Below, in pieces: positions 1 to 6,060 of a DNA stretch of 16,680 bases (positions are counted from its first letter, which is position 1; each line of letters begins with the position of its first letter). A program made the translations under genes and the position numbers. The notes under the pieces were generated by a model. That model had not been told where the DNA came from, did not search any database, and was given only the letters and a program-made list of their open reading frames with translations. The stretch is taken from NCBI GenBank assembly GCA_937893155.1, contig CALBGU010000252.1, positions 1 through 16,680 of the forward strand. The letters run 5' to 3'. This DNA is from an uncultured Treponema sp. (GTDB lineage: Bacteria; Spirochaetota; Spirochaetia; Treponematales; Treponemataceae).

Positions 1-7
1 GCTCGGC

Positions 8-1144
8 ATGATTTACATTTGTTTTCTTGCATTGTTTTTTCTTGCTGCATTTTTAGATATAAGTCAGAGCCGCACTACTGTTCTATTTAAAAAAGGAGCT
101 ATGTCCTATTTGCTTTTCTGCGCTGTGTTATTTATTGGACTGCGATATTATACAGGGGCAGACTGGAATGGCTATATACACTACTTTGAGAATGTAACAT
201 GGGAAAATAAAACTTATGGATTTGGTTATAAGACATTAAATATTGTTTGCAAAATGCTTTTTGGCAACTATTACGCAGTGCAATTTTTTAGTTCGCTGGC
301 TTTTATTTTAAGTGTTTACAGATTTTTCAAAACCCACACGCACTATATATTCACATGTATTTTTCTAGCAGTTGCCATTTATTTTTCAGAACTGTTTATG
401 TGTCAAGTGCGGCAGTCGCTTGCTATAGCGATTTTGCTTTTTGGAATAGATTATTTGCTGTCTGGAAAATGGGTACGCTATGTGCTTATTGTGATTTTGG
501 CTTCTCTTTTTCATACAACTGCAATCATTATGCTTTGCGCATTTGTTCTGTTGATTCATATTCCAAAATGGGTGCGCGTGTTTTTGTGCCTTGTTGTTTT
601 TTTGCTGATTGCAGAACCCGTTTTGACAATAGAAGCCGTGAAAATCATAGCAAAATATACTCCTGGAAAAATCGGCAAACTAGCAAATGGATATTTAGTG
701 TCATCTTTATTCGGGGATGGAGCAACTCTGTCGACAGGATTTGTTTTTTACACAAGGCAAATTTTTGCTTTATTTATTGTCCTCTTCTTTTCGCCAAAAA
801 CGCAATTTGAGCATTTTGTTATGAATGCACTTGTCTGTAATATGCTTCTCTTAAATAGCTCTCTTGCTTTTAGTCAGCTTGGTAGAGTTGCCTATTATTT
901 TGGTTTTTACGCAATTATCGGGTATGCTGTTTTTTTCGATATACATTTTTTGAAGCGATATAAAGGAATCTATTGTCTTTCGATATTACTTTTCTTTGCG
1001 TTCTTTTTTATTCCGTTCGCAAAAACCCGCCTTAATAATGGCATTTCAAAATTGAACGGCAGACCTGAACAATACCAATATATTCCATATTGGAATGTAT
1101 TTTTCCATCCAGAAAATGCGTGGCGCAAAGATTGGAATCAGTGA
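8..1144 (+). CDS. EpsG/Wzy-like polysaccharide polymerase, integral membrane protein
   Basis: This 378-residue protein is almost entirely hydrophobic, with roughly nine to ten predicted membrane spans from residue 1 to about 345 and a short polar C-terminal tail. The segment GLRYYTGADWNGYIHYFE (about residues 44-61) and the later RQSLAIAILLFGIDYL followed by a span containing SLFHTTAI are the conserved pattern of EpsG-family proteins, thought to polymerise or export repeat units of exopolysaccharide or O-antigen at the inner membrane. The neighbouring glycosyltransferases support this. The ATG lies 8 bp from the window edge and no ribosome site is visible before it, so the true start could be further upstream. 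The stop is 13 bp before the next gene's start, so the two are probably cotranscribed. The exact substrate cannot be told from sequence. Confidence 0.85.
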   Translation: MIYICFLALFFLAAFLDISQSRTTVLFKKGAMSYLLFCAVLFIGLRYYTGADWNGYIHYFENVTWENKTYGFGYKTLNIVCKMLFGNYYAVQFFSSLAFILSVYRFFKTHTHYIFTCIFLAVAIYFSELFMCQVRQSLAIAILLFGIDYLLSGKWVRYVLIVILASLFHTTAIIMLCAFVLLIHIPKWVRVFLCLVVFLLIAEPVLTIEAVKIIAKYTPGKIGKLANGYLVSSLFGDGATLSTGFVFYTRQIFALFIVLFFSPKTQFEHFVMNALVCNMLLLNSSLAFSQLGRVAYYFGFYAIIGYAVFFDIHFLKRYKGIYCLSILLFFAFFFIPFAKTRLNNGISKLNGRPEQYQYIPYWNVFFHPENAWRKDWNQ

Positions 1145-1157
1145 GGTAGCAGAAAAG

Positions 1158-2099
1158 ATGATTAGCATTGCTATGGCAACATATAATGGCGAGCATTTTT
1201 TAAGAGAGCAAATGGACTCTATTCTTGCGCAGACGGTCAGCGATTGGGAATTAATTGCGTGTGATGATTGCTCATCAGACGGCACTTGGGAGATTTTGCA
1301 GGAATATGCAAAAAGCGATAGTCGCATAAAAATCCACCGCAACGAGCAGAATCTGGGCTTTAAAAAGAATTTTGAAAAAGCAATTTCGCTTTGCACGGGC
1401 GAATACATCGCGCTTTCTGACCAAGATGATATTTGGACGGAAAATCACCTTGAAGTTCTAGTGAAGAATATTGGTGAAAAATCTATCGCTGGTGCAAATG
1501 CAGAGTTGATTGATAAGGAAGGACAAAGCAAAAATATTCTTTTAAACAAAGTTGATGGATTTGACTTTTACGCAGGAGAAGACAAATTTTTATGGCGAAT
1601 TATTTTTAGAAGCGGACCAATACAGGGAACTTCTATGCTCATTAAACGCGATTCCCTTGCACATTTTCTGCCAATTCCTAGCAAAGTTAAATTTCATGAT
1701 GCGTGGTTTATTGCTTGTGCGTGCCTAGACAAAGGAATTTCTTATTCTTTTCAGGTAATCACAAAATATCGCCAGCATGGAAATAATGTAACTTTTGAAT
1801 CACACAATAAAAATGATGTCGCTCCTTTTTGCATTCTTTTTAGAAAGATAAAACATTTTTTCTTGGGAACTTTTACAGACAGGTTTGCTTATTGCTCTGA
1901 ACTTGAAAAGCGGTACGGAAAGATTAACGAGGATTTTTGTACAATCTGCGAAATCGTAGACAGGATTAAGAAAAAATCGCTGAGATTTTCAGATATAAAA
2001 ACGCTATGGAAAAACTATGAGTTTATTATGTCTCAAAAAGGACACAGAAAATTTTTTGAAAAACTCATTGCATGGACAAGGTGGCAAGCCTATGACTAA
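1158..2099 (+). CDS. Family 2 glycosyltransferase
   Basis: A 313-residue GT-A fold transferase. The N-terminus MISIAMATYNGEHFLREQMD is the typical start of rhamnosyl/glycosyl GT2 enzymes; CDDCSSDGTWEIL (residues 35-47) is the nucleotide-binding region and SDQDDIW (87-93) carries the metal-binding DxD-type motif. It should add a sugar from a nucleotide-sugar donor to a lipid-linked glycan on the cytoplasmic side of the membrane. I chose the ATG at 1158 over one at 1095 because it gives the canonical family N-terminus, has GAGG at 1143-1146 eleven bases ahead, and avoids a 50-bp overlap with the polymerase gene. Its stop overlaps the start of a broken ispD-like reading frame at 2092. Donor and acceptor are unknown. 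Confidence 0.9.
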   Translation: MISIAMATYNGEHFLREQMDSILAQTVSDWELIACDDCSSDGTWEILQEYAKSDSRIKIHRNEQNLGFKKNFEKAISLCTGEYIALSDQDDIWTENHLEVLVKNIGEKSIAGANAELIDKEGQSKNILLNKVDGFDFYAGEDKFLWRIIFRSGPIQGTSMLIKRDSLAHFLPIPSKVKFHDAWFIACACLDKGISYSFQVITKYRQHGNNVTFESHNKNDVAPFCILFRKIKHFFLGTFTDRFAYCSELEKRYGKINEDFCTICEIVDRIKKKSLRFSDIKTLWKNYEFIMSQKGHRKFFEKLIAWTRWQAYD

Positions 2100-2139
2100 C
2101 GCGCTCATTTTTGCGGGCGGCAGCGGAACGCATTTTTAG
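2092..2139 (+). pseudogene. 5' remnant of an IspD/TarI-like cytidylyltransferase gene
   Basis: An ATG at 2092 overlaps the end of the glycosyltransferase gene and opens a frame reading MTNALIFAGGSGTHF followed by TAG. ALIFAGGSGT is the nucleotide-binding start of the IspD/TarI cytidylyltransferase family. The frame stops after 15 codons and no further homology follows. The core 27 nucleotides (2101-2127) match the start of the intact copy at 3259-3285 with one mismatch. The intact copy reads GGSGH where this one reads GGSGT, the commoner family form, so this may be the stub of a different allele. It probably marks where the GNAT module entered the locus. Confidence 0.7.
2101..2127 (+). repeat. 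Left copy of 27-bp imperfect direct repeat (ispD start)
   Basis: These 27 bases match 3259-3285 at 26 positions, the single difference being C at 2121 against T at 3279. The two copies lie 1158 bp apart in the same orientation and bracket the antitoxin/GNAT-like gene pair. Both encode ALIFAGGSG in frame. Confidence 0.85.
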
Positions 2140-2152
2140 TAAAAACTGTAGC

Positions 2153-2174
2153 AAATGCTGAAAAAGGCATTTTT
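2153..2174 (+). other. Weak stem-loop followed by T run, possible terminator of the polymerase/GT2 unit
   Basis: AAATGC (2153-2158) pairs with GCATTT (2167-2172) around an 8-base loop and runs into further T residues. The stem is only six pairs and AT-rich, so termination would be weak. Confidence 0.3.
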
Positions 2175-2198
2175 ATAAGTTCCTTGAAAGGGACAAAA

Positions 2199-2220
2199 GT
2201 TCTTTGACATTTTTATTTTT
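2199..2220 (+). repeat. 22-bp boxA-like repeat, copy 1, with following hairpin
   Basis: The 22 bases beginning GTTCTTTGACA are identical to those at 5894-5915. The core resembles boxA (Nus-factor antitermination) elements of bacterial rRNA leaders. It is followed directly by a perfect 8-bp hairpin, TTTTAAGC (2218-2225) with GCTTAAAA (2234-2241). The resemblance is by eye; function is inferred. Confidence 0.6.
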
Positions 2221-2252
2221 TAAGCTGGGAATTGCTTAAAAGGTTTGATTTC

Positions 2253-2281
2253 TTGACAGCGGAAAAAGGTATGTTTATACT
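2253..2281 (+). promoter_or_regulatory. Strong sigma-70-type promoter for the antitoxin/GNAT-like module
   Basis: TTGACA at 2253-2258 and TATACT at 2276-2281 are separated by exactly 17 bases, close to the ideal housekeeping promoter. Transcription would start near 2288, about 37 bases before the first gene of the pair, giving the module its own promoter inside the polysaccharide locus. Confidence 0.75.
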
Positions 2282-2291
2282 TGAATGTATA
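2276..2291 (+). promoter_or_regulatory. Candidate operator overlapping the -10 box
   Basis: TATAC (2276-2280) and GTATA (2287-2291) form an inverted repeat with a 6-base spacer that covers the -10 element and the start site. Its position suits autorepression by the small upstream protein, as in many toxin-antitoxin operons. The arms are short, so chance cannot be excluded. Confidence 0.4.
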
Positions 2292-2324
2292 GCATAAATT
2301 TGCGCGTACAAAGGAGGCTTAGCT

Positions 2325-2513
2325 ATGGCAACATCAAGTATTTTCGCAAATGTCAGAGTCGATTCTCCGACTATCATAAAATCGTTTATCGATTCTTATG
2401 ATGAACATATAAAATCGGGTGACAATATGTCTCGAATAACACCGAGCCATATTGTTTCATCTTCAGAAACAATAAAGCAAATGTTTAAAAATAAATTTCT
2501 GCAAAAGAAATGA
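2325..2513 (+). CDS. Small antitoxin-like protein paired with a GNAT protein
   Basis: A 62-residue polar protein starting MATSSIFANVRVDSPTIIK. Similar short proteins with an MATSSI-like start occur immediately upstream of GNAT acetyltransferases in many Firmicutes and related anaerobes, as I recall the family; no named DNA-binding fold is obvious here. The start is secure: AAGGAGG at 2311-2317 lies 7 bases before the ATG, and a good promoter lies just upstream. The gene ends in ATGA, so its stop overlaps the start of the GNAT gene by 4 bp and the two are translationally coupled. By position, size and coupling I infer an antitoxin-like or regulatory partner; this is not proven by motif. Confidence 0.7.
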   Translation: MATSSIFANVRVDSPTIIKSFIDSYDEHIKSGDNMSRITPSHIVSSSETIKQMFKNKFLQKK

Positions 2514-3091
2514 GTAATTTTAACATTATCAATATCCAAGATTTATTGATGGAACTTGGAGAAGAAAATCTATTCGTGCTGCTAGAAACTTTTTCATCTC
2601 CAAAAAATAGCGAAATCGAAGTTTTCATTCATAACAGAGCATTGGATTTTGTCCGCCGAAAACTAGCTATAACATACCTTGTGCTTGATTCAGTCGGAAA
2701 CTTTGCTGCGTATTTTACGCTAGCAAATAAAGCACTGGAATTTCCTGCCGCTAATATGTCGCAATCAACCAAAAAGAAAATAGAACGGTATTCAAAATAC
2801 AACGAAAAATCTGGCACATATATTGTGCCTGCATTTTTGCTGGCTCAATTTGGAAAAAATGCTTTTTATTCAAGCTCTGAAAAACTTTCTGGTAACCAGT
2901 TGATGGATTTTGTACTTGAAGTCGTTGCAAATATTCAGTATATGATTGGCGGCGGAGTTCTTTATCTTGAATGCGAAGATAATCCGTTCTTGCTAGGTTT
3001 TTATCAAAATAGCCATAATTGTTTTCGTCCATTTGGCGAACGAAAATCCGATTCCAACACATTATATAAACTGTTTTATAAGTTTATTTAA
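2510..3091 (+). CDS. GNAT-family N-acetyltransferase, toxin-like
   Basis: A 193-residue protein with GNAT-fold landmarks: ITYLVLDSVGNFAAYFTLANKAL (residues 54-76; strands 2-4), VPAFLLAQFGKNA (106-118), a degenerate acyl-CoA loop around KLSGNQLMDFVLE (125-137), and LYLECEDNPFLLGFYQ (151-166) whose Tyr165 in FYQ sits where TacT/AtaT-type GNAT toxins carry their catalytic Tyr. Those toxins acetylate the amino group of charged tRNAs. The pairing with a small upstream gene through a 4-bp overlap, the private promoter and the strong terminator afterwards fit a self-contained toxin-antitoxin-like unit. A plain acetyltransferase of another substrate remains possible. The module is lodged between a broken and an intact ispD start, so it looks acquired. 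Confidence 0.72.
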   Translation: MSNFNIINIQDLLMELGEENLFVLLETFSSPKNSEIEVFIHNRALDFVRRKLAITYLVLDSVGNFAAYFTLANKALEFPAANMSQSTKKKIERYSKYNEKSGTYIVPAFLLAQFGKNAFYSSSEKLSGNQLMDFVLEVVANIQYMIGGGVLYLECEDNPFLLGFYQNSHNCFRPFGERKSDSNTLYKLFYKFI

Positions 3092-3134
3092 TTCTAAGAT
3101 AATAAATCTGTTAAATATATCATTCTCCTTTTAG

Positions 3135-3184
3135 AACTCTCAGCTTAAAAATGAAAATGTTTAAGAGCTGGGAGTTTTGTTTTT
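3135..3184 (+). terminator. Rho-independent terminator after the GNAT module
   Basis: AACTCTCAGCT (3135-3145) pairs with AGCTGGGAGTT (3166-3176) over 11 positions with one G-U wobble, followed by TTTTGTTTTT. It lies 44 bases after the GNAT stop and isolates the module from the ispD operon. Confidence 0.8.
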
Positions 3185-3246
3185 AACTTAACTCCTTAGA
3201 AATTATTTTTGAAAATTATGTATGAAAATACGAGGAGATAAAAGCG

Positions 3247-3966
3247 TTGAAAACAATCGCGCTCATTTTTGCGGGCGGTAGCGGACATCGTATGAATAGC
3301 CGTTCCCGTCCTAAACAATTTTTGCAGTTCTACGGAAAAGAACTCATTATTCACACGCTGGAAAATTTCCAGAACCACGCGCAAATTGACGCAATCGCAG
3401 TGGTGTGCATTGAGGAATGGATTGGCTATCTGCAACGACTTTTGAAAAAGTACCAGATTGACAAAGTGCGCGCCATAGTTTCTGGCGGAAAAACAGGACA
3501 GGAGAGCATTTACAAGGGACTTTGCGCAATCCGCGATTTTGCGCCAGAGGACTCCGTGGTGCTAGTTCACGACGGTGTGCGACCGTTTGTGAATGAATCG
3601 CTGATTTCTGAGTGCATTGCGTGCGTGAAAAAACACGGCTCAGCAATTACGGTAACGCCCGCAATTGAAACGATTGTTACCACGAACGGCGATAAAATCG
3701 CAACGATTACCGACCGCTCAAAATGCTTCCACGCCAAAGCGCCGCAGTGTTTTTTGCTCGGGGATTTGCTTGCGGCACACAAAAAAGCAATTGCAGAAAA
3801 TCAGTTGAATATGATTGACAGTGCATCGCTGATGAAATGGTATGGAAAAGATTTATTCACCGTCAAAGGCAGTTTTGACAACATCAAAATCACCACGCCG
3901 GCGGATTTTTACACATTCAAAGCGCTTTACGAAGTTCGCGAACAACAGCAAATTTTTGGGTTTTAG
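3247..3966 (+). CDS. IspD/TarI-family cytidylyltransferase
   Basis: A 239-residue nucleotidyltransferase, the usual length for IspD. Visible motifs are FAGGSGHRM (residues 8-16, CTP binding), PKQF (22-25), SGGKTGQESIYKGL (79-92), VHDGVRPF (107-114) and the C-terminal FDNIKITTPADF. The family couples CTP to a sugar-alcohol phosphate: IspD uses methylerythritol phosphate, TarI and mammalian CRPPA/ISPD use ribitol phosphate. The location inside a surface-polysaccharide operon with a licD gene favours a TarI-like or other alditol-phosphate role over isoprenoid synthesis, but substrate cannot be read with certainty. The start is a TTG, chosen because AGGAG lies at 3233-3237, 9 bases ahead. The epimerase gene follows after 8 bp. 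Confidence 0.85.
   Translation: MKTIALIFAGGSGHRMNSRSRPKQFLQFYGKELIIHTLENFQNHAQIDAIAVVCIEEWIGYLQRLLKKYQIDKVRAIVSGGKTGQESIYKGLCAIRDFAPEDSVVLVHDGVRPFVNESLISECIACVKKHGSAITVTPAIETIVTTNGDKIATITDRSKCFHAKAPQCFLLGDLLAAHKKAIAENQLNMIDSASLMKWYGKDLFTVKGSFDNIKITTPADFYTFKALYEVREQQQIFGF
3259..3285 (+). repeat. Right copy of 27-bp imperfect direct repeat (within ispD)
   Basis: Codons 5-13 of the intact cytidylyltransferase gene, matching 2101-2127 at 26 of 27 bases. See the remnant at 2092-2139. Confidence 0.85.
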
Positions 3967-3974
3967 GGGAAGCT

Positions 3975-5021
3975 ATGAAAAAAATATTGGAAGAAGATTT
4001 TGCAACAATCGCAGAAAAATATGATTTTTCTGCATTAAAAGGCTCTTCGGTGCTTGTGACTGGTGCCACGGGACTTTTGGGTAGTCAGATTTTGCTTTTT
4101 TTGGATTTTCTGAACAGAACGCGATATTTTGGCACAAAATTATATGCGTTTTGCCGCAGCGAAGAAAAAGCGAAAAAGGTGTTTGCCGAGGCTTTTTCTG
4201 AAAACCGAATTAATTTTTTGTATGGCGATGTGCTGAATTTGCCTGCGTTTGATTTTGCGATTGACCACATAATTCACGGCGCGAGCGTTACTTCGTCCAC
4301 AGATTTTATCAGTCGCGCGGTTGAAACAATCGACACGGCGGTGAACGGCACGATGAATATGCTCAATCTGGCAAAAGAAAAGCAGGCAAAATCATTTGTG
4401 TATCTTTCGAGTATGGAAGCATTTGGCATCACGGACGGAAAAGGCGAAGTGCGCGAGGCGGATTTGGGTTACATCGATTTATCGAGTCCGCGCTCGAGCT
4501 ACAGCGAAAGCAAGAGGCTGTGCGAAAATCTATGCGCGTGTTTTGCCTCAGAATACGGCGTGGAAGCCAAAATCGTGCGTCTTACGCAGACGCTTGGCGC
4601 GGGAATCGACTACAGCGACACTCGTGTTGCCGCCCAATTTGCACGCGCGGTGATAGAAAATCGCGACATCGAGCTGAAAACTCAAGGAGCAACGAAACGT
4701 CCCGTGATTTACACTTCGGACGCAATCAGCGCGATTCTGACGGTTCTTCTGAAAGGAAAATCAGGCGAGGTTTACACGGCTGCAAACCCTGCGACTTTTA
4801 TGACAATCCGCGAAACAGCTGAAATGATTGTTGAAAAAATTGCAAAAAACTCAATCAAATTGAAATTCGACATTCAAGGCGTTCCTGCCGAATATGCGCC
4901 GAACTTGAACTTGAACTTGAACTTGAACGTGGACAAGCTATGCTCTCTCGGCTGGAAGCCCTCTGTAAGTTTGGAAGAATCTTATAAACAGATGATAGCC
5001 GCTATAAAGGAGGAAATGTGA
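3975..5021 (+). CDS. NAD(P)-dependent extended SDR epimerase/dehydratase/reductase
   Basis: A 348-residue extended short-chain dehydrogenase. The Rossmann motif TGATGLLG is at residues 29-36, GD (84-85) precedes the adenine-binding region, SS at 145-146 supplies the catalytic serine, and the active-site pair is YSESK (Tyr176, Lys180). Such proteins modify nucleotide sugars, most often as 4-epimerases or dehydratases. Between an IspD-like and a LicD gene it may act on a CDP-linked or phosphorylated sugar. GGGGA lies at 3966-3970, just ahead of the ATG. Near the C-terminus an in-frame hexanucleotide repeat encodes Asn-Leu repeats (residues 310-318). The stop overlaps the GTG start of licD by 4 bp, so the genes are translationally coupled. 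Confidence 0.85.
   Translation: MKKILEEDFATIAEKYDFSALKGSSVLVTGATGLLGSQILLFLDFLNRTRYFGTKLYAFCRSEEKAKKVFAEAFSENRINFLYGDVLNLPAFDFAIDHIIHGASVTSSTDFISRAVETIDTAVNGTMNMLNLAKEKQAKSFVYLSSMEAFGITDGKGEVREADLGYIDLSSPRSSYSESKRLCENLCACFASEYGVEAKIVRLTQTLGAGIDYSDTRVAAQFARAVIENRDIELKTQGATKRPVIYTSDAISAILTVLLKGKSGEVYTAANPATFMTIRETAEMIVEKIAKNSIKLKFDIQGVPAEYAPNLNLNLNLNVDKLCSLGWKPSVSLEESYKQMIAAIKEEM
4901..4928 (+). repeat. In-frame hexanucleotide microsatellite (GAACTT)
   Basis: About 4.7 perfect copies of GAACTT within the epimerase gene, encoding an Asn-Leu repeat at residues 310-318. Gain or loss of a unit would keep the frame and change the protein by two residues. Confidence 0.85.
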
Positions 5022-5845
5022 AAACTCTAACAAAAGACGAATTGCGAAAAATTCAGTTATTGGAACTCAAAATTCTAAAAGAAATCAAGCGAATTTGCAC
5101 AAAACACGACATAAAATATTTTCTCACAGGCGGCACTTTGCTTGGAGCCGTTCGACACAAGGGATTTATTCCTTGGGACGATGATATTGATATTGCAATG
5201 CTAAGAAGCGAATACGACCGATTTATAGAAGTTGCGCCAAAAGAACTTTCTTCTGAATTTGAATTTATTTCCATTGAAATAAATCCTGAATATGCAGGCG
5301 GCGGTGGAAAAGTTTTGTTACGAAATACAATATTCAGAACTGCTCAACAGCCCAAGAATTTTGAAAAATGCGGAATTTTTGTAGATGTAATTCCGTATGA
5401 TAACGCTCCAGATTCTATTCTAAAACTTTTTTTGAATAGAAGTTTTATACAATTTATGACAGTTTTATATGCGTTGAAAGTTGGTTATAGAAATGGCACA
5501 ACTCCTTTTAAGGCTTTTGTTGCAAAAGTTATGTATATAGGATTTTTATTTGTTCCGAAAAGCATTGTTCGTAAGTATTTATTGCATTTTCCAAGTTTAT
5601 TCAGCCAGCTAAATTGTAAAAACAAGATATTTTTCAATGGACGCTATCCATTAAAACGAGAATTGCATCCAATTGGTCAATTTAGTTCATATTCTGAAAT
5701 TGAATTTGAGGGAGAACCATTCTTTGTCTTAACGGATTATGATGCGTTTTTGAAAATACTTTACGGGAAAAATTATATACAACCTCCTCCTAAAACTGAG
5801 CAATATGCACATCCAATTGTTGAACTTGATTTTGGTGAATATTAG
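5018..5845 (+). CDS. LicD-family phosphotransferase
   Basis: A 275-residue LicD/FKTN-superfamily protein. The signature TGGTLLGAVRHKGFIPWDDD (residues 37-56) followed by IDIAM contains the acidic metal-binding residues of this nucleotidyltransferase fold. LicD proteins transfer phosphocholine from CDP-choline, and mammalian relatives fukutin and FKRP transfer ribitol phosphate from CDP-ribitol, to surface glycans. Here the IspD-like gene two positions upstream would supply the CDP-activated donor; no choline kinase or LicC-type gene is visible, which argues against choline. The start is a GTG that overlaps the previous stop (GTGA), with an ideal AAAGGAGG at 5006-5013. Codon use in the second half is more AT-rich than in its neighbours. 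Confidence 0.9.
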   Translation: MKTLTKDELRKIQLLELKILKEIKRICTKHDIKYFLTGGTLLGAVRHKGFIPWDDDIDIAMLRSEYDRFIEVAPKELSSEFEFISIEINPEYAGGGGKVLLRNTIFRTAQQPKNFEKCGIFVDVIPYDNAPDSILKLFLNRSFIQFMTVLYALKVGYRNGTTPFKAFVAKVMYIGFLFVPKSIVRKYLLHFPSLFSQLNCKNKIFFNGRYPLKRELHPIGQFSSYSEIEFEGEPFFVLTDYDAFLKILYGKNYIQPPPKTEQYAHPIVELDFGEY

Positions 5846-5893
5846 TCATCTAAAGTTTGAAATAAACTTGTAAAGCCTATGGCTTGATGATTT

Positions 5894-5915
5894 GTTCTTT
5901 GACATTTTTATTTTT
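5894..5915 (+). repeat. 22-bp boxA-like repeat, copy 2
   Basis: Identical over 22 bases to 2199-2220 and again followed, about 20 bases on, by a hairpin (5935-5964). Its 10-base core recurs inverted at 7399-7408, after the ATPase gene. The spacer ahead of it contains two small perfect hairpins: AAGTTT with AAACTT, and AAGCC with GGCTT. Confidence 0.6.
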
Positions 5916-5934
5916 GAAGGAAAACGTATTATTG

Positions 5935-5965
5935 AAAAGTATAGCCTTTATGGGCTAAACTTTTT
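5935..5965 (+). repeat. Palindromic element, copy 1 of a related pair
   Basis: AAAAGT (5935-5940) and AGCC (5943-5946) pair with GGCT (5953-5956) and ACTTTT (5959-5964), with a 2x2 mismatch and a TTTATG loop. It shares most bases with the element at 6004-6041. Confidence 0.65.
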
Positions 5966-6003
5966 ACTTAGTTATTGCTTTTTTCTGTTCATTTGTGTAT
6001 TGT

Positions 6004-6041
6004 ATTAAAAAGTATTGCCATAATAGGCTGTACTTTTTAAT
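6004..6041 (+). repeat. Palindromic element, copy 2, in the ATPase leader
   Basis: A perfect 11-bp outer stem, ATTAAAAAGTA (6004-6014) with TACTTTTTAAT (6031-6041), and an inner GCC/GGC stem (6017-6019, 6026-6028) around ATAATA. It ends 9 bases before the AAGG ribosome site of the ATPase gene, so in RNA it could influence translation. Confidence 0.7.
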
Positions 6042-6060
6042 CAATTTTGTAAGGTACAAT

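Noticed and set aside
2204..2232. The TTGACA inside the 22-bp repeat as a promoter -35 box
   Set aside because: No acceptable -10 hexamer follows at 16-18 bases in either copy (2199 or 5894), so a promoter role is not supported.
2100..2324. tRNA or other structural RNA gene in the spacers (also 3092-3246, 5846-6060, 7351-7490)
   Set aside because: No cloverleaf, TTCGA-type arm or CCA end could be found; the hairpins seen are simple palindromes.
5995..6060. N-terminal extension of the ATPase from 5995
   Set aside because: It lacks a ribosome site, does not resemble the family's start, and would translate the palindrome.
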